Source: SHWC01 sp050173345
GTDB lineage: Bacteria > Pseudomonadota > Alphaproteobacteria > UBA828
DNA: 64,000 bases
Assembly: GCA_050173345.1 (NCBI GenBank)
Contig: JBFXKW010000001.1
Location: forward strand, 372,001-436,000
Direction of reading: 5' to 3'
Positions 18,594-27,287 of this stretch are shown here, in pieces; position 1 is the first letter of the stretch, and every line of letters starts with the position of its first letter. The notes under the pieces are model-generated. The model saw only the letters and a list, made by a program, of their open reading frames with translations, was not told where the DNA came from and ran no database searches. The translations under genes were made by a program, and so were the position numbers.

Positions 18594-20276
18594 GTGCACG
18601 ACCTGCTCATCCGGGGCGCGGACGTCGCGGACGGCCTCGGCAGCCCGCTCGAACGCAAGGACGTCGCGGTCAAGGACGGCCGCATCGTTGCCATCGGGCA
18701 AATCAAAGAGCCGGCGCGCCGGACCGTCGAGGCGGATGGCCTCGTGCTGTCGCCCGGCATCGTCGATCTGCACACGCACTACGATGCGCAGCTCACCTGG
18801 GATTCGACCGCCTCTCCCTCGCCCGCGCTCGGCGTGACCACGGTGGTAATGGGCAATTGCGGCTTCTCCTTGGCGCCCTGCCCGCCCGCCTATCGCGACA
18901 TCGTCGCGCAGAACCTCGCCGAGGTCGAAGGCATGGAGCTGGCTGCGCTCCGCGCCGGCATCGACTGGAGCTTCGAGAGTTTCGGCGAATACCTCGCAGC
19001 ACTTCGCCGCAAGGGCGCCTATCCGAACGTCGCCGCCTTCATCGGGCACTCCACGGTGCGCACCGCGGTGATGGGCGAGGCAGGCTCGACGCGCGAGGCG
19101 ACCCGGGACGAGCTGGTTGCCATGAAGCGCCTCGTCGCCGACGCGATGGCAGCGGGCGCGATCGGCCTCGCCTCCACCACCCACAACAACCATTACGGTG
19201 CCGGCGGCGTGCCGATGCCCTCGCGGCTTGCGACCGACGAGGAGTTCTTCTTCCTCGCCGATGCGTTGAAGGAGGCCGGCCGCGGCGTCTTTCAGATGAC
19301 CGTCGGCCCGCGCACCGATGTCTCCTTCCTCGAAGAGATGGGGCGCAGGACCGGCCGGCCGATGGTGTTCGCCGCGGTCAACTACAACGCGACGGTGCCG
19401 GAGCGCTGCGCGACGATCATGAGCGAGATCGCGGCGGCGCGCGAACGCGGCGTCGAGGTCATGGCGCAGGTCAACTGCCAGCCGCTCTCGATGGACTTCC
19501 CGCTGACCAGCGCCTACCCGATGTATGGGCTCGAGGCCTGGCAGCCGGTCCGCAACGCGGCGACCAAGGAAGCCTTCGCCCGCGCCTTCACCGACCCCGC
19601 CTTCCGCAAGGCCTATATCGACGAGCTGTCGACCCGCGCCAAGGTGCGCCTCTTCAACGGCGAATGGCACAAGATCGAGGTCGCCTTCACGGCCGACCCG
19701 AAGCATCGCGCGCTGGAGGGCCGCTCGCTCGACGTGATTGCGAAGGAGCGCGGCTGCCATCCGGCCGAAGTCATGTTCGACATCGCGCTCTCGGAAGACC
19801 TGAAGACCGTGTTCAACGCCAAGCTGCTCAACAGCGAGGAGGAGGCGGTCGAGCCGCTGATCAAGCATGAGGCGGGGCTGATCTCGCTCTCGGATGGCGG
19901 CGCGCATCTCCGCTATATGTGCGATGCCGCGTTCGGGCTGCATTTGCTCGGCCGCTGGGTGCGCGAGAAAGGCAGCTTCGAGCTCGCCGATGCGATCCGC
20001 CGGCTCACCAGCCTGCCCGCCAGGTCGTATCGCCTGATCGACCGCGGCGAGCTGCGCGAGGGCGCCTTCGCCGACCTTCTGCTGTTCGATCCGGCGACGG
20101 TCGGCCGCGGGCCGCTCAAGCGGGTCTTCGACCTGCCCGGCGGCGAGAGCCGGCTGGTCCGCGATCCGGTCGGCGTCCACGGCGTCTGGGTCAATGGCCG
20201 CCAGGTGTTCGACGGCAAGGCCTATGTCCCGCACGACACGCCGCCCGGCATGGTGCTCGACCGCTTCGTGGCGTGA
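18594..20276 (+). CDS. N-acyl-D-amino-acid deacylase family amidohydrolase
   Basis: GTG at 18594, six bases after AGGGAG, gives 560 residues. The fold is a metal-dependent amidohydrolase: HTHYD metal motif (His60, His62) in SPGIVDLHTHYDAQLTWD, and Cys89 in VVMGNCGF matching the cysteine metal ligand of D-aminoacylases. The C-terminus has SDGGAHLRYM and the closing beta-sandwich strands (GELREGAFADLLLFDPATV). The family hydrolyses N-acyl-D-amino acids and related amides or ureides. The exact substrate is unknown. It stands alone, followed by a palindromic repeat. Confidence 0.85.
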   Translation: MHDLLIRGADVADGLGSPLERKDVAVKDGRIVAIGQIKEPARRTVEADGLVLSPGIVDLHTHYDAQLTWDSTASPSPALGVTTVVMGNCGFSLAPCPPAYRDIVAQNLAEVEGMELAALRAGIDWSFESFGEYLAALRRKGAYPNVAAFIGHSTVRTAVMGEAGSTREATRDELVAMKRLVADAMAAGAIGLASTTHNNHYGAGGVPMPSRLATDEEFFFLADALKEAGRGVFQMTVGPRTDVSFLEEMGRRTGRPMVFAAVNYNATVPERCATIMSEIAAARERGVEVMAQVNCQPLSMDFPLTSAYPMYGLEAWQPVRNAATKEAFARAFTDPAFRKAYIDELSTRAKVRLFNGEWHKIEVAFTADPKHRALEGRSLDVIAKERGCHPAEVMFDIALSEDLKTVFNAKLLNSEEEAVEPLIKHEAGLISLSDGGAHLRYMCDAAFGLHLLGRWVREKGSFELADAIRRLTSLPARSYRLIDRGELREGAFADLLLFDPATVGRGPLKRVFDLPGGESRLVRDPVGVHGVWVNGRQVFDGKAYVPHDTPPGMVLDRFVA

Positions 20277-20287
20277 GGCTATTTGTT

Positions 20288-20372
20288 CGTCATTGCCCGG
20301 CTTGACCGAGCAATCCATCGGGCAACGGACTCGTTGCAACCATGGATGCCCCGGTCAAGCCGGGGCATGACG
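20288..20372. repeat. Palindromic dispersed repeat, copy 2
   Basis: It starts CGTCATTGCCCGGCTTGACC and ends with the hairpin TGCCCCG-GTCAAG-CCGGGGCA and CATGACG. Between the hairpins is a spacer (CATCGGGCAACGGACTCGTT) that is nearly identical in copy 3. The left hairpin has drifted (CCCGG opposite CCGAG). Confidence 0.8.
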
Positions 20373-20447
20373 AAAGAATAAGGAAGGCCGTTGCCGCCAG
20401 CTCCCATCGCGACCACCCAACGCCGGACGTTGAAGGGAATGTCCACG

Positions 20448-21464
20448 ATGCTCGATCGAGCCAAAATCCCCGTTCTCGCGAAAAGGACCGGCTTCGGCGC
20501 CCTGCTTTGGGTTGCCGTCGTGCTCGGCCTCTACGGGGCGCACGCGCAGGGCAAGACGGCAGCCGCGGCGGACCCGAGTCCGTGCGCCCTGCTGAACGCC
20601 GATGAAGTGGAGGAGGTGCTTGGCGGCCCGCTCGCTGGCCCGCCCTTCCGCGCCGGCGGCGCCATTCCTGCGGAAAACGGAGAGGCTTGCCGCTATGAGA
20701 CCGCCGACTATCGCTCCATCGACCTTCGGGTCGAGTGGAACGACGGCGGCACGACCTTCGGCGCCATGGGCATGCTGGGCGACGTGGTCGACGAGGGCGG
20801 CTTGAAAGGCGTGCTGAAGCTGTCGGACGGCACGATCCTGACCGGCGCGTGGGACGAGGCGCGCGTCTTCATGTGCTGCGAATTCCACGCCCTGCGCGGC
20901 GAGCAGCTCGTCACCGTCGACATCAGCGGTTCGCGGGCCACCATCGCGCAAGCCGCGGCGCTCGCCGACGCCGCGCTCCGCCGCATCGAGGCGCCGCTCG
21001 ATGTCGATGACGCGGCGAGCATCGGGGCCGCCGAGGCGCGCATGGCGGAGCGGCCCCCGCTCCGCCCGGTGTGCGAGCTGGTGACCCGCGCCGAGGCGGA
21101 AGCGATCGTCGGCGCAACGCTCAGCGCCGAGCCGGCCGGCAACGACGGCTCATGCACCTACGTCTGGGTCTCGCCAGCCGACAATATCGACTACGAGTTC
21201 GAACTGAGAACCACCTGGCGCCGCGGCTTCAGCGAAATGCGCAACACGCTGGCCGCGATCGGCCAGAGCATGGCCATGTTCGAGGAACAGGGGCTCGCTT
21301 TCGATGCGGAGCAGACGTCGGACGGGCCGCTCTTCGACGAGTTCGCCACGAACCTGATCGGCACGATGGCGGTCAGGAAGGACGTCTTCCTGAGCATCGA
21401 GTCCGGCCCGTTCATGACCGAACTGTCGACGGCCTTCATCAAGGCGGCCGCGAGCAAACTGTGA
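20448..21464 (+). CDS. Exported protein with two DUF3558-like halves, function unknown
   Basis: The 338-residue product starts at ATG 20448, nine bases after AAGGGA, and has one hydrophobic N-terminal segment (GALLWVAVVLGLYGAHAQG), so it is likely exported or anchored. Two related segments follow. The first starts PCALLNADEVEEVLGGPL (Cys46) and is closed by CRYET. The second starts VCELVTRAEAEAIVGATL (Cys209) and is closed by CTYVW. The pattern of a Cys-containing start, a helix and a later C-[RT]-Y strand resembles DUF3558-like lipoprotein domains. I assign no function. Confidence 0.65.
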   Translation: MLDRAKIPVLAKRTGFGALLWVAVVLGLYGAHAQGKTAAAADPSPCALLNADEVEEVLGGPLAGPPFRAGGAIPAENGEACRYETADYRSIDLRVEWNDGGTTFGAMGMLGDVVDEGGLKGVLKLSDGTILTGAWDEARVFMCCEFHALRGEQLVTVDISGSRATIAQAAALADAALRRIEAPLDVDDAASIGAAEARMAERPPLRPVCELVTRAEAEAIVGATLSAEPAGNDGSCTYVWVSPADNIDYEFELRTTWRRGFSEMRNTLAAIGQSMAMFEEQGLAFDAEQTSDGPLFDEFATNLIGTMAVRKDVFLSIESGPFMTELSTAFIKAAASKL

Positions 21465-21545
21465 AACGAGGCGCCATCGAGCGCCACCCGCTATCGGCCG
21501 CTGCCTAAGCCGGCGGGTTCAACCGTCGGGCGGCGCGGACTGGGG

Positions 21546-21968
21546 CTACTTTTCGTCCACTCTCCATGCGCCTTTGCAGGCCTCGGTCGAGGTCGCGCTG
21601 CATTTCACTTCGACGAGCCCGACATTGTCGGCGCATGCGGTCGCGCCAGCGCTGAGCCCGCCCGGTCCTGGCGTCGCGTTGGCGATGCCGGTTTCAAGGG
21701 TGGTGCCGGCCGCGTCAAGGACCGAGATTTCGACGGTCCCCGAGATCACGAGAACGGATGCACAGATGCTGTCGGCCGTACCGCTCAAGCCAGCGACGTT
21801 GATGCTCTGATTGGGCTGGAAGTCGAACACGCCTGGGCCGCCGATAGTATGGCCGCCAGGCGCGAGCAGACTGGCGGTGTCGGACAGATCGATTTTCTGA
21901 GCAACGGCGCTTGGCATTCCGGCCGCGGTGACAATCATCCCCAGCAACAGCAAAGAACCGACCCGCAC
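21546..21968 (-). CDS. Small secreted protein, function unknown
   Basis: GTG at 21968, five bases after GGGAGG, gives 140 residues. A clear signal peptide (MRVGSLLLLGMIVTAAGMPS, cleavage after AVAQ) precedes a Gly/Ala/Thr-rich, probably all-beta mature chain with four cysteines (SICASV, ACADN, VKCSA, EACKG) that could form two disulfides in the periplasm. I recognise no family. It converges on the preceding exported protein, with 81 bases between the stops. Confidence 0.6.
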   Translation of the reverse strand: MRVGSLLLLGMIVTAAGMPSAVAQKIDLSDTASLLAPGGHTIGGPGVFDFQPNQSINVAGLSGTADSICASVLVISGTVEISVLDAAGTTLETGIANATPGPGGLSAGATACADNVGLVEVKCSATSTEACKGAWRVDEK

Positions 21969-22113
21969 GTCTGCCTCCCTGCGATCTTGCTTGCCCTCGG
22001 CGGGTCAAGACTCTGCACAAGCGGCCGGTGCATTCCCCTCTTTTCTCTGTGACGAAAGCGCGGCCGGCCAGCAGGCCCGATGGCGGGCCGTGGCCATGCC
22101 CCAAGGGATCGAG

Positions 22114-23112
22114 CTAGATCAATCCCGCGAGCGGGGAGGACGGGTCGGCGTAGCGCTTCTTCGGCATGCGGCCGGCAAGGTAGGCAAGCCGGCCGGCCTC
22201 GACCGCTGCCTTCATGGCCTTCGCCATCATGACCGGGTGCTTGGCCTCGGCGATCGCGGTGTTCATCAGCACGCCGTCGCAGCCGAGCTCCATCGCGATG
22301 GCGGCGTCGGACGCGGTACCGACGCCAGCATCGACCAGCACCGGCACCTTGGCCTGTTCGACGATCAAGCGGATGTTGATCGGGTTCTGGATGCCGAGCC
22401 CCGAGCCGATCGGGGCTGCGAGCGGCATGATCGCGCAGCAGCCGATTTCCTCCAGCCGCTTCGCCATCAAGGGGTCGTCGGTGCAATAGACCATCACCTC
22501 GAAGCCTTCCTTGATGAGCAGCTCGGCGGCGCGCAGCGTCTCGATCATGTCGGGATAGAGCGTCTTCTTGTCGCCCAGCACCTCGAGCTTGACGAGCGAC
22601 CAGCCGCCGGCCTCGCGCGCCAGCCTGAGCGTGCGCACCGCCTCCTCGCCGGTGAAGCAGCCGGCGGTGTTCGGCAAATAGGTGAAGCGCTTGGGGTCGA
22701 TGTAGTCCATCAGCATCGGCGCGTTGCGGTCGGTCACGTTGACCCGGCGCAGCGCCACCGTGACGATCTCGGCGCCCGAGGCTTCGAGCGCGGCGGCGTT
22801 CTCGGCATAGTCCTTGTACTTGCCGGTGCCGACCAGGAGGCGCGAGCGGAAGCGCCGCCCGGCGACCTCCCAGAAGTCGTCGTCCGCCGCCTTGGCCTCG
22901 GCCGCCGCGGTCGCGCCGCCGCCGATGAAGTGGACGATTTCGAGCTGGTCGCCCTCGCTCAGGCCCGTGCGGCCATAGGCGCTCCGGGGCACGATCTCGA
23001 GGTTGCGCTCGACCGCGATCTTGCGTGCGTCGAGCCCGAGCTTGTCGAGCAGCACAGCCACGGTGAGCGGCCCATCCAGGCTGTGGGTCTCGCCATTGAT
23101 ACGAAGCTGCAT
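22114..23112 (-). CDS. thiG: Fused sulfur carrier ThiS / thiazole synthase ThiG
   Basis: Residues 1-66 are a ThiS-type ubiquitin fold (MQLRINGETHSL ... VHFIGGG) and residues about 79-332 are ThiG, with the Schiff-base lysine Lys175 in WSLVKLEVLG and the phosphate loops of the TIM barrel. ThiG forms the thiazole phosphate of thiamine from deoxyxylulose phosphate, dehydroglycine and ThiS thiocarboxylate. In the fusion the ThiS di-Gly end (64-66) is internal, followed by the linker ATAAAEAKAADDD, so thiocarboxylate formation would need cleavage or another mechanism. Such fusions are known in some alphaproteobacteria. No other thi genes are adjacent. Confidence 0.93.
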   Translation of the reverse strand: MQLRINGETHSLDGPLTVAVLLDKLGLDARKIAVERNLEIVPRSAYGRTGLSEGDQLEIVHFIGGGATAAAEAKAADDDFWEVAGRRFRSRLLVGTGKYKDYAENAAALEASGAEIVTVALRRVNVTDRNAPMLMDYIDPKRFTYLPNTAGCFTGEEAVRTLRLAREAGGWSLVKLEVLGDKKTLYPDMIETLRAAELLIKEGFEVMVYCTDDPLMAKRLEEIGCCAIMPLAAPIGSGLGIQNPINIRLIVEQAKVPVLVDAGVGTASDAAIAMELGCDGVLMNTAIAEAKHPVMMAKAMKAAVEAGRLAYLAGRMPKKRYADPSSPLAGLI

Positions 23113-23242
23113 GGCGGTCTAGTCCTTTTCGGCCCCCGATCGACGGGCCGCGTCTTGCGCTAGTATGGCGGCGTGCCGCGCCCGATTTCAACGTTTCGGG
23201 CGGGCCTTTACGGAATCGGCGCGGATGCCGTATGTAGGGTAG

Positions 23243-23686
23243 ATGGTGGCTAAGATATTGATCCTCAACGGCCCCAATCTCAACATGCTCGGCCTGCGCG
23301 AGCCGGAGATCTATGGCCGGGAGACGCTCGACGACCTCAGGGCCGCCTGCGAGGAGGCCGCGCGTGGCCTCGGCCTCGCCGTCGACTTCCGCCAGACCAA
23401 CAGCGAGGGCGAGCTGGTCGGCTGGATTCAGGGCGCCCGCAGCGGTTTTGCCGGCGTGATCTTGAATGCCGGCGCCTATACGCATACCTCGATTGCCATC
23501 CTGGACGCGCTGCGCGCGCTGGAGATACCTGTCATCGAGGTCCACCTGTCCAACGTCTACCGCCGCGAGAGCTTCCGCCACGTCTCCTACGTGTCGCAGG
23601 CGGCGACGGGGGTGATCGCGGGCCTCGGCTCGCACGGCTATCTGCTCGCGCTCCAGGCGATCGCAAAGATCACGCAAAGGACCTGA
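23243..23686 (+). CDS. aroQ: Type II 3-dehydroquinate dehydratase
   Basis: The 147-residue protein has the type II signature ILNGPNLNMLGLREPEIYG, including the catalytic Tyr24, and EVHLSNVYRRESFRHVSY. It converts 3-dehydroquinate to 3-dehydroshikimate in the shikimate pathway. It is followed after four bases by accB and then accC, a widely conserved arrangement in proteobacteria, so the three are probably one operon. The start ATG at 23243 lies 130 bases from the divergent thiSG start. Confidence 0.97.
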   Translation: MVAKILILNGPNLNMLGLREPEIYGRETLDDLRAACEEAARGLGLAVDFRQTNSEGELVGWIQGARSGFAGVILNAGAYTHTSIAILDALRALEIPVIEVHLSNVYRRESFRHVSYVSQAATGVIAGLGSHGYLLALQAIAKITQRT

Positions 23687-23690
23687 AGCC

Positions 23691-24197
23691 ATGGCGATGA
23701 AGCTTTCGGCGGACAAGCGGGAGGCGGACGAGCGCCTGGAGCCCGATCTCGAGCTGATCCGGGAGCTCGCCCAGATCCTGAGCGAGACCGGCCTGAGCGA
23801 GATCGAGATCGGCGAGGGCAGCCGCCGGGTCCGGGTGGCGCGCACCCTTGCGCCGGTTGCCGCCACGATCGGCGCGGTCGCGCCGGCGCAGGCCGTGCCC
23901 GCAGGCTCGCCGCCGGCAGCGGCCGCCGCCGCGCCGGCATCCGACGTGGTGGATGCCAGCCATCCGGGCGCCGTGACCTCGCCCATGGTCGGCGCGGTCT
24001 ACGTCGCACCCGAGCCGGGTGCGCCGCCCTTCGTCAAGGTCGGCGACACGGTGGCGGCCGGCGACACGCTCCTGATCATCGAGGCGATGAAGACGATGAA
24101 CCCCATCCGCGCGCCGCGCGCCGGCCGGGTCACGCGCATCCTGGTCGAGAACGGCGCACCGGTCGAGTTCGGGGAAGTCCTCTTGACCATCGAATAG
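23691..24197 (+). CDS. accB: Biotin carboxyl carrier protein of acetyl-CoA carboxylase
   Basis: The 168-residue protein has an N-terminal helical segment (ELIRELAQILSETGLSEIEI), an Ala/Pro-rich linker and a C-terminal biotinyl domain with EAMKTM, Lys134 being the biotin site. It carries carboxybiotin between AccC and the carboxyltransferase in the first step of fatty-acid synthesis. The start is ATG 23691; ATG 23697 is a close alternative. accC begins 15 bases after the stop. Confidence 0.97.
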   Translation: MAMKLSADKREADERLEPDLELIRELAQILSETGLSEIEIGEGSRRVRVARTLAPVAATIGAVAPAQAVPAGSPPAAAAAAPASDVVDASHPGAVTSPMVGAVYVAPEPGAPPFVKVGDTVAAGDTLLIIEAMKTMNPIRAPRAGRVTRILVENGAPVEFGEVLLTIE

Positions 24198-24212
24198 CCG
24201 GCTAGCCGCGCC

Positions 24213-25556
24213 GTGTTCGACAAGGTGCTGATCGCCAACCGCGGCGAAATCGCGGTCCGCATCAACCGGGCATGCCACGAGCTCGGCATCAAGACGGTCG
24301 CGGTGCATTCGACCGCCGATTCCGAGGCGATGCATACCCGGCTCGCCGATGAATCGGTCTGCATCGGGCCGCCGCCGGCGCGCGATTCCTACCTCAACAT
24401 CCCGGCCATCATCGCGGCGGCCGAGATCACCAACGCCGACGCGATCCACCCCGGCTACGGCTTCCTGTCCGAGAACGAGCGCTTCGCCTCGATCGTCGAG
24501 GAGCACGGCTTCGCCTTCATCGGCCCGACGCCGGAGCATATCGGGATCATGGGCGACAAGGTGCGCGCCAAGGAGACCATGCGGAAGGCCGGCGTGCCCG
24601 TGGTGCCGGGCTCGGACGGCGCGGTCGCCGACGAGGCGGAGGCCCGCGCGGTGGCGCAGCGGATCGGGCTGCCCGTACTGCTCAAGGCGGTCGCGGGCGG
24701 CGGCGGACGCGGCATGAAGGTGGTGCGCATCCTGGACGACCTGCCCGGCGCCTACGCCACCGCGCGCGCCGAGGCGCAGGCCGCCTTCGGCGACGGCTCG
24801 CTCTATATCGAGAAGCTATTGGAGCGGCCGCGCCACATCGAGATTCAGATATTGGCGGATCAGTTCGGCGCGGTGGTCCATCTCGGCGAGCGCGACTGTT
24901 CACTGCAGCGCCGGCACCAGAAGCTGATCGAGGAGGCCCCCTCGCCCGCCCTCAACGCCGCCGAGCGCGAGGCGATCGGCGCCCGCGTCGTGCGCGCGAT
25001 CCGCTCGCTCGGCTATCGCGGCGTCGGCACCGTCGAGTTCCTCTACGAGAACGGCCATTTCTACTTTATCGAGATGAACACGCGCATCCAGGTCGAACAT
25101 CCGGTGACCGAGATGATCACGGGCATCGACCTGGTGCGCGAGCAGATCCGCGTCGCCGCCGGCGCGCCGCTCGGCTTCGAGCAGAAGGACATCAGCTATA
25201 GCGGCCACGCCATCGAGTGCCGCGTCAACGCCGAGCATCCCGAGACCTTCCAGCCCTGCCCCGGCGAGGTGACCGGCTATCACACGCCGGGCGGCCTCGG
25301 CGTGCGGGTCGATTCGGCGATCTATCAGGGCTACCGGGTGCCGCCTCACTATGACAGCATGATCGCCAAGGTCATCGTTCACGGCCAGAGCCGGAACGAG
25401 TGCCTGATGCGCATGCGGCGCGCGCTCAACGAGTTCGTCATCACCGGGGTCGACACCACCATCCCGCTCCATCTGCGGCTGCTGGCCAATCCGGATTTCG
25501 CCAACGGCGACTATGACGTCGCCTGGCTCGAACGGCTGCTTGCCGGCGGGGCCTGA
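24213..25556 (+). CDS. accC: Biotin carboxylase of acetyl-CoA carboxylase
   Basis: GTG start at 24213 gives 447 residues beginning MFDKVLIANRGEIAVRI, the family hallmark. The ATP-grasp glycine loop is KAVAGGGGRGMKVV, and EMNTRIQVEHPVTEMITG carries metal- and substrate-binding residues. The enzyme carboxylates biotin on AccB using ATP and bicarbonate. Operon partner of aroQ and accB; the gene for aat follows after 22 bases on the same strand. Confidence 0.97.
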   Translation: MFDKVLIANRGEIAVRINRACHELGIKTVAVHSTADSEAMHTRLADESVCIGPPPARDSYLNIPAIIAAAEITNADAIHPGYGFLSENERFASIVEEHGFAFIGPTPEHIGIMGDKVRAKETMRKAGVPVVPGSDGAVADEAEARAVAQRIGLPVLLKAVAGGGGRGMKVVRILDDLPGAYATARAEAQAAFGDGSLYIEKLLERPRHIEIQILADQFGAVVHLGERDCSLQRRHQKLIEEAPSPALNAAEREAIGARVVRAIRSLGYRGVGTVEFLYENGHFYFIEMNTRIQVEHPVTEMITGIDLVREQIRVAAGAPLGFEQKDISYSGHAIECRVNAEHPETFQPCPGEVTGYHTPGGLGVRVDSAIYQGYRVPPHYDSMIAKVIVHGQSRNECLMRMRRALNEFVITGVDTTIPLHLRLLANPDFANGDYDVAWLERLLAGGA

Positions 25557-25578
25557 GCGGGGCAACGGGAACGCGCCC

Positions 25579-26247
25579 ATGATCGAGCTGACGCCCGATC
25601 TCATCCTCAAGGCTTATGCGTGCGGCGTGTTTCCCATGGCGGAGCGGCACGACGCCTCGGAGGTCTACTGGATCGACCCGGACTTTCGGGGCATCCTGCC
25701 GCTCGATCGCTTCCACGTGCCGAAGCGGCTCGCGCGTACCATGCGCTCGGGCGTATTCGAGATCCGCGCCGACTGCGATTTCGTTGGCACCGTGCGCGGC
25801 TGCGCGCGACGCACCGGCAAGCGGCGCGAGACCTGGATCAACGGCCAGATCGTTGACGTTTTCGTCGAGCTGCACGAGCGCGGCTACGCCCATAGCGTCG
25901 AGACCTGGCAGGACGATCGGCTGGTCGGCGGGCTCTACGGCGTGGCGCTGGGCGGCGCCTTCTTCGGCGAGAGCATGTTTAGCATCATGCGCGACGCCAG
26001 CAAGGTCGCGCTGGTGGCGCTGGTCGAGCGGCTGCGCCGCGGCGGCTTCCTGTTGCTCGACACCCAGTTCGTCACGGCGCACCTGCGCACCTTCGGCGCG
26101 ACGGAAGTCCCGCGTTCGCAATATCTGGCGCGGCTCGCCGAGGCGCTGTCGCGGCCGGCTTCGTTCTACTCGGAGGACGGGCCGGTCGCCGTATCCGCCG
26201 AGCCGTCCGCGCTCGCGGGGCGGCAATCGACCACCCAGACGTCGTAG
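25579..26247 (+). CDS. aat: Leucyl/phenylalanyl-tRNA-protein transferase
   Basis: ATG at 25579 gives 222 residues with PDLILKAYACGVFPMA, YWIDPDFRGILPLD, GGLYGVALGGAFFGESMFS and the LLDTQF region, all typical of Aat. The enzyme adds Leu or Phe from aminoacyl-tRNA to N-terminal Lys/Arg, marking proteins for ClpS-ClpAP. The last 82 bases overlap the end of the DUF2155 gene on the opposite strand. The C-terminal tail (about 25 residues, Ser/Ala/Thr-rich) is coded in that overlap and looks unconstrained. Confidence 0.95.
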   Translation: MIELTPDLILKAYACGVFPMAERHDASEVYWIDPDFRGILPLDRFHVPKRLARTMRSGVFEIRADCDFVGTVRGCARRTGKRRETWINGQIVDVFVELHERGYAHSVETWQDDRLVGGLYGVALGGAFFGESMFSIMRDASKVALVALVERLRRGGFLLLDTQFVTAHLRTFGATEVPRSQYLARLAEALSRPASFYSEDGPVAVSAEPSALAGRQSTTQTS

Positions 26248-26591
26248 ACGGGGTGCTCGAGCGTCGAGAGCCCGGGGCTGGACGAGAACATCCAGCCCGA
26301 GAACAACAGCTTCGAGTCCTCGCCGCGGCGCACCTCGTGGATTTCGAGGAACGCCGCGTTCTCGGGCGGCTCCTCCGGCGGCGCCTTGTAGCAGGAGCGC
26401 GCGGTCACCTCGATCGTGCCGAAATGGACGGTGCCGCCGATCGGGACGTGCAGCGCGGAAATCCGGGCGGTGACCTTGTCGAGCGCCTGCAGCTCGGCCG
26501 TGGCCTCGGCCGCGCGCCCTGCCCCGGCGGTAATGTCTGCGGCCAGGACCGTGACGGCGAGCAGGCCAAGCAGGCGCATCAAGGCGTTCAT
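26166..26591 (-). CDS. DUF2155 domain secreted protein
   Basis: ATG 26591 gives a 141-residue protein with a signal peptide (LMRLLGLLAVTVLAAD ... GRAAEA) followed by the DUF2155 core: LDKVTARISALHVPIG, FGTIEVTARSCYKAPPEE, and GWMFSSSPGLSTLEHPVYDV ending WVVDC. The two conserved cysteines could pair in the periplasm. Function is unknown. This family sits beside aat, accC and mlaD in many alphaproteobacteria; the NDUFA12-like gene often found between mlaD and DUF2155 is absent here. The 3' end overlaps aat. Confidence 0.85.
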   Translation of the reverse strand: MNALMRLLGLLAVTVLAADITAGAGRAAEATAELQALDKVTARISALHVPIGGTVHFGTIEVTARSCYKAPPEEPPENAAFLEIHEVRRGEDSKLLFSGWMFSSSPGLSTLEHPVYDVWVVDCRPASADGSADTATGPSSE

Positions 26592-26621
26592 GCGCGATTC
26601 AATTCGGGGCAACGGGCCGGA

Positions 26622-27095
26622 TCAGGGCGTCGGCGGCGGGGCTTCGGACGGCGCCTTGGTGTCGTCGAAGACGAACTTGCCGATCAGCTGCTCCAGCAGG
26701 ATCGAGGACTGCGTATATTTGATCTCGCCGCCCGGCTCGATCACCTCGTCCGCGCCGCCCGGCTCGATCGAGGCGTATTTGCCGCCGAGCAGCCCGTCGC
26801 TGACGATGCTGACCGAGGAATCGACCGGCAGCTTGAACGTCGGGTCGATCGAGAACCGCGCGACTGCCTGGAAGCTCACCGGGTCGAGCGCCATGTTGAG
26901 CACGGAGCCGACCTTGATGCCGCTGATCCGCACGTCCGCGCCCCGGCTCAACCCGTCCATCCGGTTGAACTTGGCGGTGACCTCGTAGCCCGACACCGTG
27001 GCGACGGTGGTGCGGCTGTAGGCGAACACCACGAAGGCGATCGCCACCGCCAGCACGAAGGCACCCATCAGCGTCTCGACGATGCTTCTCGACAT
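26622..27095 (-). CDS. mlaD: MlaD-type MCE-domain lipid transport protein
   Basis: The 157-residue protein has one N-terminal transmembrane helix (MGAFVLAVAIAFVVFAYS) and one MCE domain (YEVTAKFNRMDGLSRGADVR; GIKVGSVLNMAL; GLLGGKYASIEPGG), then a short Pro-rich tail. MlaD hexamers sit in the periplasm on the MlaFEB ABC transporter and move phospholipids to keep the outer membrane asymmetric. No mlaE or mlaF is next to it. It is 30 bases upstream of the DUF2155 gene and probably co-transcribed with it. Confidence 0.92.
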   Translation of the reverse strand: MSRSIVETLMGAFVLAVAIAFVVFAYSRTTVATVSGYEVTAKFNRMDGLSRGADVRISGIKVGSVLNMALDPVSFQAVARFSIDPTFKLPVDSSVSIVSDGLLGGKYASIEPGGADEVIEPGGEIKYTQSSILLEQLIGKFVFDDTKAPSEAPPPTP

Positions 27096-27287
27096 GGTTC
27101 ACGGTCCACGTAGCTCTGGCGATGTCATCGAAACGACATCGCGCGCGGGTTTGGCCGGAAAGCATCCTCATTCGCCGATGGATTGGCAAGCCCCCGCCTG
27201 GACGCCACGCAGGCCGCGGTTGACTCCGATTGTCCGCCCTTCTATCTGCGCTAGATTGAGCAGTTGCGAAAGGAATCGGAGGGAAGC

